From the NCBI RefSeq assembly GCF_001865015.1, contig NZ_MJGV01000079.1:161984-225983 (forward strand): a stretch of DNA of 64,000 bases, given 5' to 3'. A model generated the notes under the pieces. It was given only the letters and a program-made list of their open reading frames with translations, had not been told where the DNA came from and did no database searches. Shown here one piece after another: positions 52,021 to 60,454 of the stretch. Position 1 is the first letter of the stretch; each line of letters opens with the position of its first letter. The position numbers were made by a program, and so were the translations under genes. The DNA comes from Curtobacterium sp. MMLR14_010 (lineage in GTDB: Bacteria; Actinomycetota; Actinomycetes; Actinomycetales; Microbacteriaceae).

Positions 52021-52542
52021 ATGCCGCGCGAACGACTCGACGAGCCCGGCCTCGGCCTGACCGGTGTGGACTGGACCCGGGTGTCCTCCAAGCTCGTCTG
52101 GACCGAGCTCATCACGACCGTGCTGGCCGGTGTCGTCGTCACCGTGGGCTGCGTGCTCATCGGCGTCGCGAGCGGTGGCCCGGGTGAGACGGCCGGCCTC
52201 GTCTGGACCCTCATCGGCGTCGCGATCGGGATCATCACGCTGGTCACGGCCGTCCTCACGCCGCGCCGGGTCCGTGCGATCGGGTACGCCCTCCGTGACG
52301 ACGACTTCGTGCTCCGCAAGGGCCTCATGTGGCAGCGCTTCACCGCGGTGCCGTACGGCCGCCTGCAGCTCGTCGACGTGAACCGCGGTCCGCTCGACCG
52401 GGCGCTCGGCATGAGCGAGCTGAAGTTCGTGACCGCCGCGGCGTCGACGAACGTCCGGATCCCGGGCATCCCCGCCGAACGTGCCGACGAACTCCGCGAC
52501 CGACTCGTCGAGCTCGCCGAGTCCCGTCGCGCCGGGCTGTAG
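52021..52542 (+). CDS. PH domain-containing membrane protein (YdbS-like)
   Basis: 173 residues. Two membrane segments (about 29-48, 57-80) precede a bacterial PH domain with ALRDDDFVLRKGLMWQRFTAVPYGRLQLVDVNRGPL. CAGGAGG lies upstream of the ATG. It pairs with the larger PH protein just downstream (8-base gap), as in YdbS/YdbT pairs. The role is not established. Confidence 0.9.
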   Translation: MPRERLDEPGLGLTGVDWTRVSSKLVWTELITTVLAGVVVTVGCVLIGVASGGPGETAGLVWTLIGVAIGIITLVTAVLTPRRVRAIGYALRDDDFVLRKGLMWQRFTAVPYGRLQLVDVNRGPLDRALGMSELKFVTAAASTNVRIPGIPAERADELRDRLVELAESRRAGL

Positions 52543-52550
52543 GGACCGAC

Positions 52551-54311
52551 GTGACCTTCCGACCCGGGCCACCGCCGCCCGCACCGCCCGCCCCGAACCG
52601 CCGGGGGAACGCGGCCGCGGCAGCGCCCCTGACCGACGGGGAGTGGCACCGGCTGCACCCGCTGACGCCGCTGCTGCGCGGCGGGATCTTCCTCGTCGTC
52701 GTGCTCGGCATCGTCGTGAACAACCTCCGCGACACCCTCGTCGAGACCTTCATCCCGGGCAGCGGGTCCCGCGAGCAGGGCGACCCCGTCCGCTACGTCT
52801 GGGAGCACGGCGCGTTCGGCTGGGTGCTGCTCGGGATCGCGGTGTTCCTGGTCGTGCTGATCGGCCTGTTCTACCTGTCCTGGCGCATGCACGAGTTCCG
52901 CGTCACCGGCGAGATCGTCGAGGTGCGCTCCGGCGTCCTCTTCCGCAACCACCGCAAGGCCCGACTCGACCGGATCCAGGGCATCAACATCACCCGTCCG
53001 CTGATCCCGCGCCTGTTCGGCACGGCGAAGCTCGAGATCGCGCAGGCCGGCAACGACGCCAACGTGCAGCTCGCGTACCTCGGGGCGAAGGCCTCGGACG
53101 ACCTCCGGCAGCGCATCCTGTCGCTGGCGTCCGGCGCACGTGACGAGCCCGAGGAGACCGCCACCGGTCGCCGGTACTCCTCGGACGGCGTCGTGTCGGA
53201 CCGCGTCTACGAGTTCCTGTCACCCGAGCTCGACGCCGACGCCGTACACGCCACCCGCATCGTGAAGGTCAAGCCAGGGCGCCTGATCGCTTCGATGCTG
53301 CTCTCGGGCACGACCGTGGTGATCCTGGCGCTGGTCGCCGCGATCATCGTCAGCATCGCGCTGACGGGGGAGTACTTCCTGCTCGTCACGCTGTTCCCCG
53401 CCGTCATCGGCAGCGGCGGCTACTACGTGCGCAAGTTCTCGAAGTCGCTGCAGTACACGATCGCCGACACCCGCGACGGCATCCGGATCGGCTTCGGCCT
53501 GGTCTCGACCACGAACGAGACCCTGCCGCCCGGCCGCATCCACGCCGTGAGCGTCGCGCAGCCGTTGCTCTGGCGCCCGTTCGGCTGGTGGGACGTCCGC
53601 ATCAACCGCGCGACCAACGCCGGCAACGGAGCGTCGAGCAACCAGCAGGTGTCGTCGATCGTCCTCCCCGTGGGGACCGCGGCCGACGTCCGGCAGGTGC
53701 TCGAGATCATCCTGCCGGCACTCGTCGGGTCCGCGGTCGTCGGACCGGAGGCCTCGAAGGACCGCCTCCGCGAAGGTTCCGCCGAAGCCGTCAGCGTCGT
53801 CGACGACAGCCTCACCACGACCGGGGACGCCGGCGGCTTCGTGCACTCGCCGCGTCGGGGCCGCTGGCTCCGCCCCCTGTCCGCGCGCCGCAACGGGTAC
53901 CGCTTCGTCGAGGGCGCCGTGCTGCTCCGCCTCGGCGCCGTCTGGCGCTCGCTCGTCGTCGTCCCGCTGCCCCGCGTCCAGAGCGTCCGCGTCGAGCAGG
54001 GTCCGTTGGAGCGTGCGCTCCGCCTGGCCTCGGTCCACGTCCACACCGTCTCGGGTCCGGTCGCCGCGCGCGTCGGTGCGCTCGACGCCAAGGACGCCCA
54101 ACTCCTGTGGTCCGGCACGGCCGAACGCGCCGTCGAGGCAGCGGCCACCGACACCTCCCACCGCTGGCGGTCCCGCGGACCCGCAGCAGCCGACGGCCAG
54201 GAGGCTCGCCCCACCCCCGACGCGCACCCTGCGGTCCCGCAGGCGGCCCGCCCAGGGCGCACCGTGCCTCCCGGCTGGCAGGACGTCCCCGGGACGGGAG
54301 CCGCCCGGTGA
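52551..54311 (+). CDS. PH domain-containing membrane protein (YdbT-like, 586 aa)
   Basis: 586 residues from GTG 52551. A Pro-rich N-terminus is followed by pairs of membrane segments and three PH-like domains (about 85-180, 290-400, 430-530), each with a VSGVLFRNHRKARLDRIQGI-like motif. YdbT-type proteins are paired with the YdbS type and protect against membrane-active agents in Bacillus. Its role here is inferred. Confidence 0.88.
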   Translation: MTFRPGPPPPAPPAPNRRGNAAAAAPLTDGEWHRLHPLTPLLRGGIFLVVVLGIVVNNLRDTLVETFIPGSGSREQGDPVRYVWEHGAFGWVLLGIAVFLVVLIGLFYLSWRMHEFRVTGEIVEVRSGVLFRNHRKARLDRIQGINITRPLIPRLFGTAKLEIAQAGNDANVQLAYLGAKASDDLRQRILSLASGARDEPEETATGRRYSSDGVVSDRVYEFLSPELDADAVHATRIVKVKPGRLIASMLLSGTTVVILALVAAIIVSIALTGEYFLLVTLFPAVIGSGGYYVRKFSKSLQYTIADTRDGIRIGFGLVSTTNETLPPGRIHAVSVAQPLLWRPFGWWDVRINRATNAGNGASSNQQVSSIVLPVGTAADVRQVLEIILPALVGSAVVGPEASKDRLREGSAEAVSVVDDSLTTTGDAGGFVHSPRRGRWLRPLSARRNGYRFVEGAVLLRLGAVWRSLVVVPLPRVQSVRVEQGPLERALRLASVHVHTVSGPVAARVGALDAKDAQLLWSGTAERAVEAAATDTSHRWRSRGPAAADGQEARPTPDAHPAVPQAARPGRTVPPGWQDVPGTGAAR

Positions 54312-55000
54312 GGGCGGGACGGCTGGGAGTCGGCGTCGTCGGCGCAGGACGGGTCGGTCCGGTGCTCGGAGCGGCGCTGGCGAACGCGGAGCACGCGGTC
54401 GTCGGCATCACCGCCGTCTCGATGTCGAGCGTCGACCGCGCCGAGGCCCTGCTGCCCGGCGTCCCCGTCCTCACGACGCCGGAGCTGGTGGAGCGCAGCG
54501 AGCTCGTGCTGCTCGCGGTGCCGGACGACCAGCTCGCGGAGCTCGTGCAGGGACTGGCCGACGCGGGCATCTGGCAGCCGGGGCAGCTAGTCGTGCACAC
54601 GAGCCCGGACCACGGTGTGGGCATCCTGGCGCCCGCGATGGCCGCCGGCGCGATCCCGCTCGCCATCCACCCCGCGATGGCGTTCACCGGGACGAGCGTC
54701 GACCTGTCCCGGCTGCGGGACGCCTACTGCGCCGTGACCGCCCCCGGACCCGTGCTCCCCATCGCCCAGGCGCTCGTGGTCGAGATGGGGGCAGAGCCCT
54801 TCGTCGTCGCCGAGCAGGACCGGCCCGCGTACGCTGATGCCGTGCGCGCCGCCGTGAGCTTCTCGACCGCCATCGTGGACCAGTCCGCCGGCACGCTGTC
54901 CTCGATCGGGGTGGAGCGCCCCGGTCGGGTCCTCGGAGCGCTCGTGCGGTCTGCGGTCGACAACGCGCTGACGGCGGCGGACGGGCAGTCGGCGCTGTGA
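54308..55000 (+). CDS. Rossmann-like / DUF2520 protein
   Basis: 230 residues from GTG 54308 overlapping the upstream stop. The N-terminal dinucleotide fold is VGVVGAGRVGPVLGAALANA; the second domain contains ILAPAMAAGAIPLAIHPAMAF TG-type DUF2520 pattern. Such proteins resemble F420/NADP or ketopantoate-type reductases but have no known substrate. Usually beside panC; panC is not here. Confidence 0.85.
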   Translation: MRAGRLGVGVVGAGRVGPVLGAALANAEHAVVGITAVSMSSVDRAEALLPGVPVLTTPELVERSELVLLAVPDDQLAELVQGLADAGIWQPGQLVVHTSPDHGVGILAPAMAAGAIPLAIHPAMAFTGTSVDLSRLRDAYCAVTAPGPVLPIAQALVVEMGAEPFVVAEQDRPAYADAVRAAVSFSTAIVDQSAGTLSSIGVERPGRVLGALVRSAVDNALTAADGQSAL

Positions 55001-55452
55001 CGAACGGTCCGTTCCGCATCACCACCGCCCAGGCCAAGGTCGGGTACGTCGTGGGTGCCACCGTCGTCGAGGTCCTGCTCGCGCTGCTGCTCTTCGCGCT
55101 CGGCGTGCCCGACGTCGCCGTCCCGTTCCTGGCCGCCGTCGGCCTCGTCGCGATGGTCGTGGTCGGCGTGCGGGTGTTCCGCGGGGACGACGAACCCGTC
55201 GCGCCGCCGCGTGCGTGGTGGCGGATGACCGCGAGGCCGTTCGCCGGGTTCCTGCTGGCGGCGTACTTCGTCGCCGACGGGGTGCTCGCGCGTTCGAGTG
55301 TGTCGGGTGGCTTCGACGCGGCCGGCACCGTCGTGATGCTCCTCGTCGCGGCGGCGTACCTCGGCTCCTCGGTGACCCTGCTCGTGCTGCGGTCCCAGGG
55401 CCGCGCGCCCGCCGGGGCCTTCCGCACGGGAGGGGCCGCGTCCCGCGGGTGA
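54997..55452 (+). CDS. Membrane protein, unknown (151 aa)
   Basis: GTG start overlapping the DUF2520 stop. Four hydrophobic segments (about 16-38, 40-60, 77-95, 103-127) and a basic tail. No family recognised. It takes the position where panC stands in many relatives. Confidence 0.7.
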   Translation: MTNGPFRITTAQAKVGYVVGATVVEVLLALLLFALGVPDVAVPFLAAVGLVAMVVVGVRVFRGDDEPVAPPRAWWRMTARPFAGFLLAAYFVADGVLARSSVSGGFDAAGTVVMLLVAAAYLGSSVTLLVLRSQGRAPAGAFRTGGAASRG

Positions 55453-55972
55453 CGGTCTCCCGACGTCGCTCCGGCCCGTCCGGTCCATACCCGTCTGCGC
55501 GAGTGGTCGCAACTCCCCGCTCACCTCCGCCGAGCGGTCACGGTCCGTCGCTCGCCCGGGGCTGAACCGACGTTCCATGACCGCTCGAGGGCGCTTCAGG
55601 CGGAACTCGATGATCCCGGCCCTCCGGCGCGGGGTGGGTTGACCTCGGGTCACGCCTGGACCGCGAGCGCGTCGGCACATCCCGCGGAGTTCCTCGTGGT
55701 GCCGTGTCATGTCGTCGACGCCGCTGATGAAGTCACCGCCCGGGTCGTTGAGCTGGCACTCGACCACGGTGTAGTCGGCAGGAGCTCCCGCATGGGCTCC
55801 GAGGCAAAGCGCGATCGCGGTCAGAGCGGTGGCGCGGACGTGACTGAATTCGATTCCCATGCTGGTGCCTATGCACCGTGCGTCCACGGTTGCGCTCGCT
55901 CGCGGTGACGGGCGGCGGGGCGCTGGCCGGTAGCATCGACGCGATCCCCCACGACCTCCGGAGCCGCACCCC
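55453..55972. other. 520-base gap with no confident gene
   Basis: The lysS promoter -10 TAGCAT lies at 55931-55936. A minus-strand reading from ATG 55860 begins MGIEFSHVRATALTAIALCL with a signal-like start and good third-position GC. It has no stop before it runs across the neighbouring genes, so it looks like a gene remnant at best. Nothing else is supported. Confidence 0.4.
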
Positions 55973-57499
55973 ATGACCGACGAGACCGCCACCACCGACA
56001 CCGCGATCGCCGACGCCGCCGCCCTGGCCGAACAGGAGACGAACGAGCAGCGTCAGGTCCGGCTCGACAAGCGCGCGCGGCTGCTCGAGGCCGGGATCGA
56101 GGCCTACCCCGCCGAGCTCCCGATCACCGCGACGATCCCCGCGGTCCGGGCGCAGCACGAGCACCTGGAGACCGGCGAGGAGACCCAGGACGTCGTCGGG
56201 ATCGCCGGGCGCATCGTGTTCTCCCGGAACACCGGCAAGCTCTGCTTCGCGTCCCTGCAGTCGGGCGACGGCCAGCGCATCCAGGCGATGGTGTCCCTCG
56301 CCGAGGTGGGCGAGGACTCCCTGGCGCGGTGGAAGGAGTACGTCGACCTCGGCGACCACGTGTTCGTGCACGGTCGCGTGATCTCGTCGCGTCGTGGCGA
56401 GCTGAGCATCATGGTCGACGAGTGGGCGATCGCGGCGAAGGCGATCCTGCCGCTGCCGAACCTGCACAACGAACTCAACGAGGAGACCCGGGTCCGCCAG
56501 CGGTACCTCGACCTCATCGTCCGCGACCAGGCCCGCGCGACCGTCCGTGCCCGTGCCGCCGTGATGGCGTCGCTCCGCCAGACGTTCACCGGCCACGAGT
56601 ACCTCGAGGTCGAGACCCCGATGCTGCAGACCCAGCACGGTGGTGCCTCCGCCCGGCCCTTCGTCACGCACTCGAACGCCTTCGACACGGAGCTCTACCT
56701 GCGCATCGCGCCGGAGCTCTTCCTGAAGCGGGCCGTCGTCGGCGGGATCGACCGCGTCTTCGAGATCAACCGCAACTTCCGGAACGAGGGCGCCGACTCG
56801 TCGCACTCGCCGGAGTTCGCGATGGTCGAGGCCTACCAGGCGTACGGCAACTACGAGCAGATGGCCGACCTGACCCAAGAGCTCGTGCAGAACGCCACGC
56901 GAGCGGTGACCGGTGGGCCCCTCGAGGTCACGCTGCCCGACGGCACCGCGTACGACCTCGGTGGTGAGTGGCCCCGCATCGACATGTACGGCTCCCTGTC
57001 CGAGGCAGCCGGTCGTGAGATCACGCCGGAGACCCCGCTCGCCGAGCTGCAGGAGCTCGCGGCCGCCGAGGGTGTCGAGGTCGCGCACGCCACCCACGGC
57101 AAGTACGTCGAGGAGCTCTGGGAGCACTTCGTCATCGACTCACTCGACCGCCCGACGTTCGTGATGAACTTCCCGGTCGACACCTCACCGCTGACCCGCG
57201 AGCACCGCACCCGCCCGGGCATCGTCGAGAAGTGGGACCTGTACATCCGCGGGTTCGAGCTCGCGACGGCCTACTCGGAGCTCGTCGACCCCGTCGTGCA
57301 GCGCGAGCGCTTCGTCGAGCAGGCCAAGCTCGCCGCGGGCGGCGACCCCGAGGCCATGCGCGTCGACGAGGAGTTCCTGCGGGCGCTCGAGCACGCCATG
57401 CCGCCGTCCGGCGGCATGGGCATGGGCGTCGACCGCCTGCTCATGGCGATCACCGGCCTCGGCATCCGCGAGACGATCCTGTTCCCGCTGGTCAAGTGA
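55973..57499 (+). CDS. lysS: Lysyl-tRNA synthetase (class II)
   Basis: 508 residues. OB-fold domain (about 75-190), then class II motifs: LEVETPMLQTQHGGASARPF (motif 1), FEINRNFRNEGADSSHSPEF (motif 2) and GMGMGVDRLLMAITG (motif 3). It charges tRNA-Lys. The start follows CCGGAG with a TAGCAT hexamer 37 bases upstream, so it has a short leader. A 30-residue acidic extension precedes the usual start. Confidence 0.97.
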   Translation: MTDETATTDTAIADAAALAEQETNEQRQVRLDKRARLLEAGIEAYPAELPITATIPAVRAQHEHLETGEETQDVVGIAGRIVFSRNTGKLCFASLQSGDGQRIQAMVSLAEVGEDSLARWKEYVDLGDHVFVHGRVISSRRGELSIMVDEWAIAAKAILPLPNLHNELNEETRVRQRYLDLIVRDQARATVRARAAVMASLRQTFTGHEYLEVETPMLQTQHGGASARPFVTHSNAFDTELYLRIAPELFLKRAVVGGIDRVFEINRNFRNEGADSSHSPEFAMVEAYQAYGNYEQMADLTQELVQNATRAVTGGPLEVTLPDGTAYDLGGEWPRIDMYGSLSEAAGREITPETPLAELQELAAAEGVEVAHATHGKYVEELWEHFVIDSLDRPTFVMNFPVDTSPLTREHRTRPGIVEKWDLYIRGFELATAYSELVDPVVQRERFVEQAKLAAGGDPEAMRVDEEFLRALEHAMPPSGGMGMGVDRLLMAITGLGIRETILFPLVK

Positions 57500-57507
57500 G
57501 CCGGACA

Positions 57508-57544
57508 GGAGGCTCGGTGCGCGTCGGACGCACACCGAGCCTCC
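57508..57544. terminator. Terminator after lysS, built of dispersed repeat arms
   Basis: 12-bp stem GGAGGCTCGGTG/CACCGAGCCTCC (57508-57519 with 57533-57544) and inner GCGTC/GACGC pairing. The right arm (57525-57548) is a copy of the dispersed repeat. Confidence 0.8.
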
Positions 57545-57569
57545 CGAGATGGCGCGGTACGATGACCGC

Positions 57570-57773
57570 GTGCCGCATGGAGTCGTGACCGGGATCATCT
57601 TCGCGCTGACGCCGACCGTCGTGGTCGGCCTCGTGTTCTGGTTCGTCATGCGCGCGATCATGCGAGCGGACCGCAACGAGCGGTCCGCGTACGCCAAGGT
57701 CGAGGCCGAGGAGCGCGCCCGCTTCGAGCGGGTCCACGGCACCTCCGCACCCACGTCGACGCCCTCGGAGTAG
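57570..57773 (+). CDS. Small membrane protein (67 aa), unknown
   Basis: GTG 57570 has TACGAT (57558-57563) 6 bases upstream, so it is leaderless; an ATG at 57549 is less likely. A single membrane segment (about 5-27) precedes a charged tail with AYAKVEAEERARFERVHG. Reminiscent of LysS-downstream proteins; function unknown. Confidence 0.7.
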   Translation: MPHGVVTGIIFALTPTVVVGLVFWFVMRAIMRADRNERSAYAKVEAEERARFERVHGTSAPTSTPSE

Positions 57774-57836
57774 TCCGACACGTCCCGGTCGTCCGGCGTT
57801 CACACCGCTGTTGCCGGCCGGTGTGACGATCTCCGC

Positions 57837-57968
57837 ATGTCCCTCATGCAGATGTTCCGTTCTCGCAGCCTCGTCGGTGACATCGAGAGCGAGTACGACG
57901 AGTACGACCGTGACGCCGACCTCGAGGTCTCGAAGCGTCGATCCGGGTGGCTCGAACCGTCCTGGTGA
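57837..57968 (+). CDS. Putative 43-aa protein
   Basis: Reads MSLMQMFRSRSLVGDIESEY then a run of Asp/Glu/Tyr and a WLEPSW end. A TGACGAT hexamer 6 bases before the ATG fits a leaderless mRNA, and a strong intrinsic terminator follows 20 bases after the stop. This gives it a complete transcription unit. No family recognised. Confidence 0.5.
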   Translation: MSLMQMFRSRSLVGDIESEYDEYDRDADLEVSKRRSGWLEPSW

Positions 57969-57988
57969 CCCCCACGCACCTGCTCTTC

Positions 57989-58037
57989 GGGGTACGGAGG
58001 CCGGATCGCACTGATCCGGACCGACGTACCCCTTTTT
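57989..58037 (+). terminator. Strong intrinsic terminator
   Basis: Two stacked stems, GGGGTACG/CGTACCCC (57989-57996 with 58025-58032) and CCGGATC/GATCCGG, followed by TTTTT (58033-58037). It is the only terminator in the window with a clear T-run. Confidence 0.9.
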
Positions 58038-58061
58038 GATGTCCGCGAAGCGCTGTGCCCC

Positions 58062-58243
58062 GGGGTACACCCGCCGAAACCCGCCGGACACATGCTGACA
58101 TCGGCGGAAAGACGGCACGAACCGCGGACTTCCGCGGAAGTCGACGAGAAATGCCGTCAGCATCGTGTACCCCTCCCCATGGGGTGGCGATGGTGAAGCA
58201 CGGAGATCCCTGGGAATCGATCCAACGGGTTTGTGGGGTACAC
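58062..58243 (+). promoter_or_regulatory. Structured leader upstream of sigA
   Basis: GGGGTACAC at 58062-58070 pairs with GTGTACCCC at 58165-58173, enclosing ATGCTGAC/GTCAGCAT (58092-58099 with 58156-58163) and CCGCGG/CCGCGG. A third GGGGTACAC at 58235-58243 could pair with the same GTGTACCCC instead, through a CCCCATGGGG palindrome at 58175-58184. The two pairings exclude each other. This stretch of about 340 bases (57969-58308) holds no gene. Confidence 0.55.
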
Positions 58244-58308
58244 CTCGGGACCGCTTTACTCGGTCTCACCCGACGAGGGCCAACACCGTCGAATGCAGGG
58301 AGAGTCAC

Positions 58309-59370
58309 ATGACGATCGCAACGGCAACGCCGAGCACCACCTCACGCCGCACCAAGAAGGCAACCGCCAAGACCGACTCCGCCAAGGTCGAGAGCACGAC
58401 GCTCGACGCCGCAGCAGCCGAGGTCGAGGCAGACGAGCAGCTCGCCGGCGTCCGTGGTGCATCCGTCGACCAGGTCGGTGACTACCTGCGCCACATCGGG
58501 CGTCTCGCACTCCTCACCGCCGAGGAAGAAGCCGACATCGCCCGTCGCATCGAGGTCGGCCTGTTCGCCGGCGAGAAGCTCGCGACCGAGCAGGGCCTGC
58601 CGAAGGCGCTGCAGCGTGAGCTCAAGTGGCTCGTCCGTGACGGTGAGCGTGCCAAGGAGCGGATGATCACCTCGAACCTGCGCCTCGTCGTCAGCATCGC
58701 CAAGCGCTACTCCCAGCGCGGCCTGCCGTTCATGGACGTCATCCAGGAGGGCAACCTCGGGCTGGTCCGTGCAGTCGAGAAGTTCGACTTCACGCAGGGC
58801 TACAAGTTCTCCACGTACGCCACCTGGTGGATCCGTCAGGCCATCTCCCGCGGCCTGGCCGACAAGGCCCGCACGATCCGCATCCCGGTGCACACCGTCG
58901 AGCTGATCAACAAGATCTCCCGCACCGAGCGTGACCTCACCGTCGACCTCGGCCGTGCGCCGATGCCCGACGAGGTCGCCGCCGAGCTGAGCATGAGCGT
59001 CGAGGAACTCGTCGACCTCAAGGGCCGCTCGCACGAGCCGGTCTCGATCCACACCGTCGTCGGTGACTCGGACGACAGCGAGCTGGGCGACTTCATCGAA
59101 GACGAGGACGCCGCGTCCCCGAACGAGCTCACCGAGACGACGCTCCTGCACCGCGACATCCGCTCGATCGTCGCGGAGCTCCCGAGCGACGAGGCCAACG
59201 TGATCCGCATGCGCTACGGCCTCGACGACGACAAGCCGATGACGCTCGACGAGATCTCGAAGATCGTGCACACGACCCGTCAGGCCGTCAGCCGCGTCGA
59301 GTCCCGCGCGAAGCTCCGCCTGTTCGCCAAGGCGGTCTCGCAGGACATGCAGCTGTACCTGACCGAGTAG
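58309..59370 (+). CDS. sigA: Principal RNA polymerase sigma factor
   Basis: 353 residues. AGGGAGAG lies 6-10 bases before the ATG. After a ~45-residue charged N-terminus come region 1.2 (VGDYLRHIGRLALLTAEEEA), region 2 (NLRLVVSIAKRYSQRGLPFM, YATWWIRQAISR), region 3, and region 4.2 (MTLDEISKIVHTTRQAVSRV). The N-terminal 1.1 region is short. It directs housekeeping transcription and sits downstream of an unusual structured leader. Confidence 0.97.
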   Translation: MTIATATPSTTSRRTKKATAKTDSAKVESTTLDAAAAEVEADEQLAGVRGASVDQVGDYLRHIGRLALLTAEEEADIARRIEVGLFAGEKLATEQGLPKALQRELKWLVRDGERAKERMITSNLRLVVSIAKRYSQRGLPFMDVIQEGNLGLVRAVEKFDFTQGYKFSTYATWWIRQAISRGLADKARTIRIPVHTVELINKISRTERDLTVDLGRAPMPDEVAAELSMSVEELVDLKGRSHEPVSIHTVVGDSDDSELGDFIEDEDAASPNELTETTLLHRDIRSIVAELPSDEANVIRMRYGLDDDKPMTLDEISKIVHTTRQAVSRVESRAKLRLFAKAVSQDMQLYLTE

Positions 59371-59386
59371 GTCTCAGCAGTGCTCC

Positions 59387-59416
59387 CGACGCCCTCGACT
59401 CCGGTCGGGGGCGTCG
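59387..59416. terminator. Terminator shared by sigA and nadK
   Basis: 8-bp stem CGACGCCC/GGGCGTCG (59387-59394 with 59409-59416) and inner CGAC/GTCG between the convergent gene ends. Confidence 0.7.
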
Positions 59417-59432
59417 TTGCGTCCGGGTGGGG

Positions 59433-60365
59433 TCACTCCTCGACCTCGCGCCGGAGCTTCTGGCGTAGGTCGCTGGGGATGAGCTCCACGAGCTGGTCCG
59501 GGCGTACCGGGAGGTCGAGCAGGCTGAGCTTCACCCGGCCGGTCCGCCCGTGTCGCTCGGCGTCGAGCCGCACCACGCTGCCGGCGTCCTTCCGCAGGCG
59601 CATGTCGATCTGGGCGCCGGTGGCCACCTCGCCCACGACGAGCCCGTCGACCTCGAGCGCGGCGCTCCTGGTGCCCTCGGCGATGTCGAAGCGGTAGCGC
59701 TCCCGCGCCGCGAGGACGACGGCGCGGTCGATCCCGGCCATCGGGGCCACCGGGGTCACGACGGAGCCGGAGAGCGCGGGGGAGAGCACCGGCCCGCCCG
59801 CCGCGTAGTTGTAGGCGGTCGACCCGGCAGGCGTCGCCGCGACGATGGCGTCCGCCCGGTAGTACCCGTAGCCGAGGCCGCCCACGCTGAGGTCGGCCGA
59901 GACCTGCCCGGAACCCGGGCGCCGCACGATCGTCAGGTCGTTGAACGCCAGGTAGTCCGTGCGTGCCCCGCTCCAGGCCAGTCGCGCTTCGAGAGCGTGG
60001 TGCGGTTCGAGCTGGTACTCGCCCGCCGACAGTCGTTCGAGCGCCGCTTCGAGCTCCGGCGGCTCGATCTCCACCAGGAAGCCCACGTTGCCGTAGTTCA
60101 CGCCGAGCACGGGTACCGGGCGCTTCGCCACGAGTCGCATGGCGCCGAGCATGGTGCCGTCGCCGCCCAGTGCGACGACGAGGTCCACGGTTGCGGTGAA
60201 GTCGTCGTCCTCGACCACCTCGATCGTGTCGCCGATGCGGGCGGCGTCGATGCGCCGGGCAACCAGACGACCGAGCCCGGAGGAGTTCCAGCGCCGCAGG
60301 GTCGTGACGGACTCCTGCACGTTCTTGGTCGGGTGGACGACGAGGCCGACGACGGGCTGCTCCAT
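59433..60365 (-). CDS. nadK: NAD kinase
   Basis: 310 residues, phosphorylates NAD to NADP. The nucleotide loop VVALGGDGTMLGAMRL, the NYGNVGFL segment, FNDLTIVR and ATPAGSTAYNYAAGGPVL are intact NadK motifs. It converges with sigA and diverges from the Clp-N gene by 89 bases. No unusual features. Confidence 0.95.
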   Translation of the reverse strand: MEQPVVGLVVHPTKNVQESVTTLRRWNSSGLGRLVARRIDAARIGDTIEVVEDDDFTATVDLVVALGGDGTMLGAMRLVAKRPVPVLGVNYGNVGFLVEIEPPELEAALERLSAGEYQLEPHHALEARLAWSGARTDYLAFNDLTIVRRPGSGQVSADLSVGGLGYGYYRADAIVAATPAGSTAYNYAAGGPVLSPALSGSVVTPVAPMAGIDRAVVLAARERYRFDIAEGTRSAALEVDGLVVGEVATGAQIDMRLRKDAGSVVRLDAERHGRTGRVKLSLLDLPVRPDQLVELIPSDLRQKLRREVEE

Positions 60366-60421
60366 GGCCGGATGCTACCGGGCGGACCTGCGCCCGGCAG
60401 GGGACTCCTGAGGAACGGCTT

Positions 60422-60454
60422 CCATACACACACGAAACACGATATTCTGTATGG
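60422..60454. promoter_or_regulatory. CCATACA/TGTATGG inverted repeat at the Clp-N gene promoter
   Basis: 7-bp perfect arms 60422-60428 and 60448-60454 flank a TATTCT -10 (60443-60448) that lies 6 bases before the ATG (leaderless). A bound regulator would cover the promoter. The stretch is AT-rich compared with its surroundings. Confidence 0.55.

Noticed and set aside
54724..56001. 425-aa minus-strand protein
   Set aside because: It runs antisense through two supported genes; only its first ~100 codons look coding-like.
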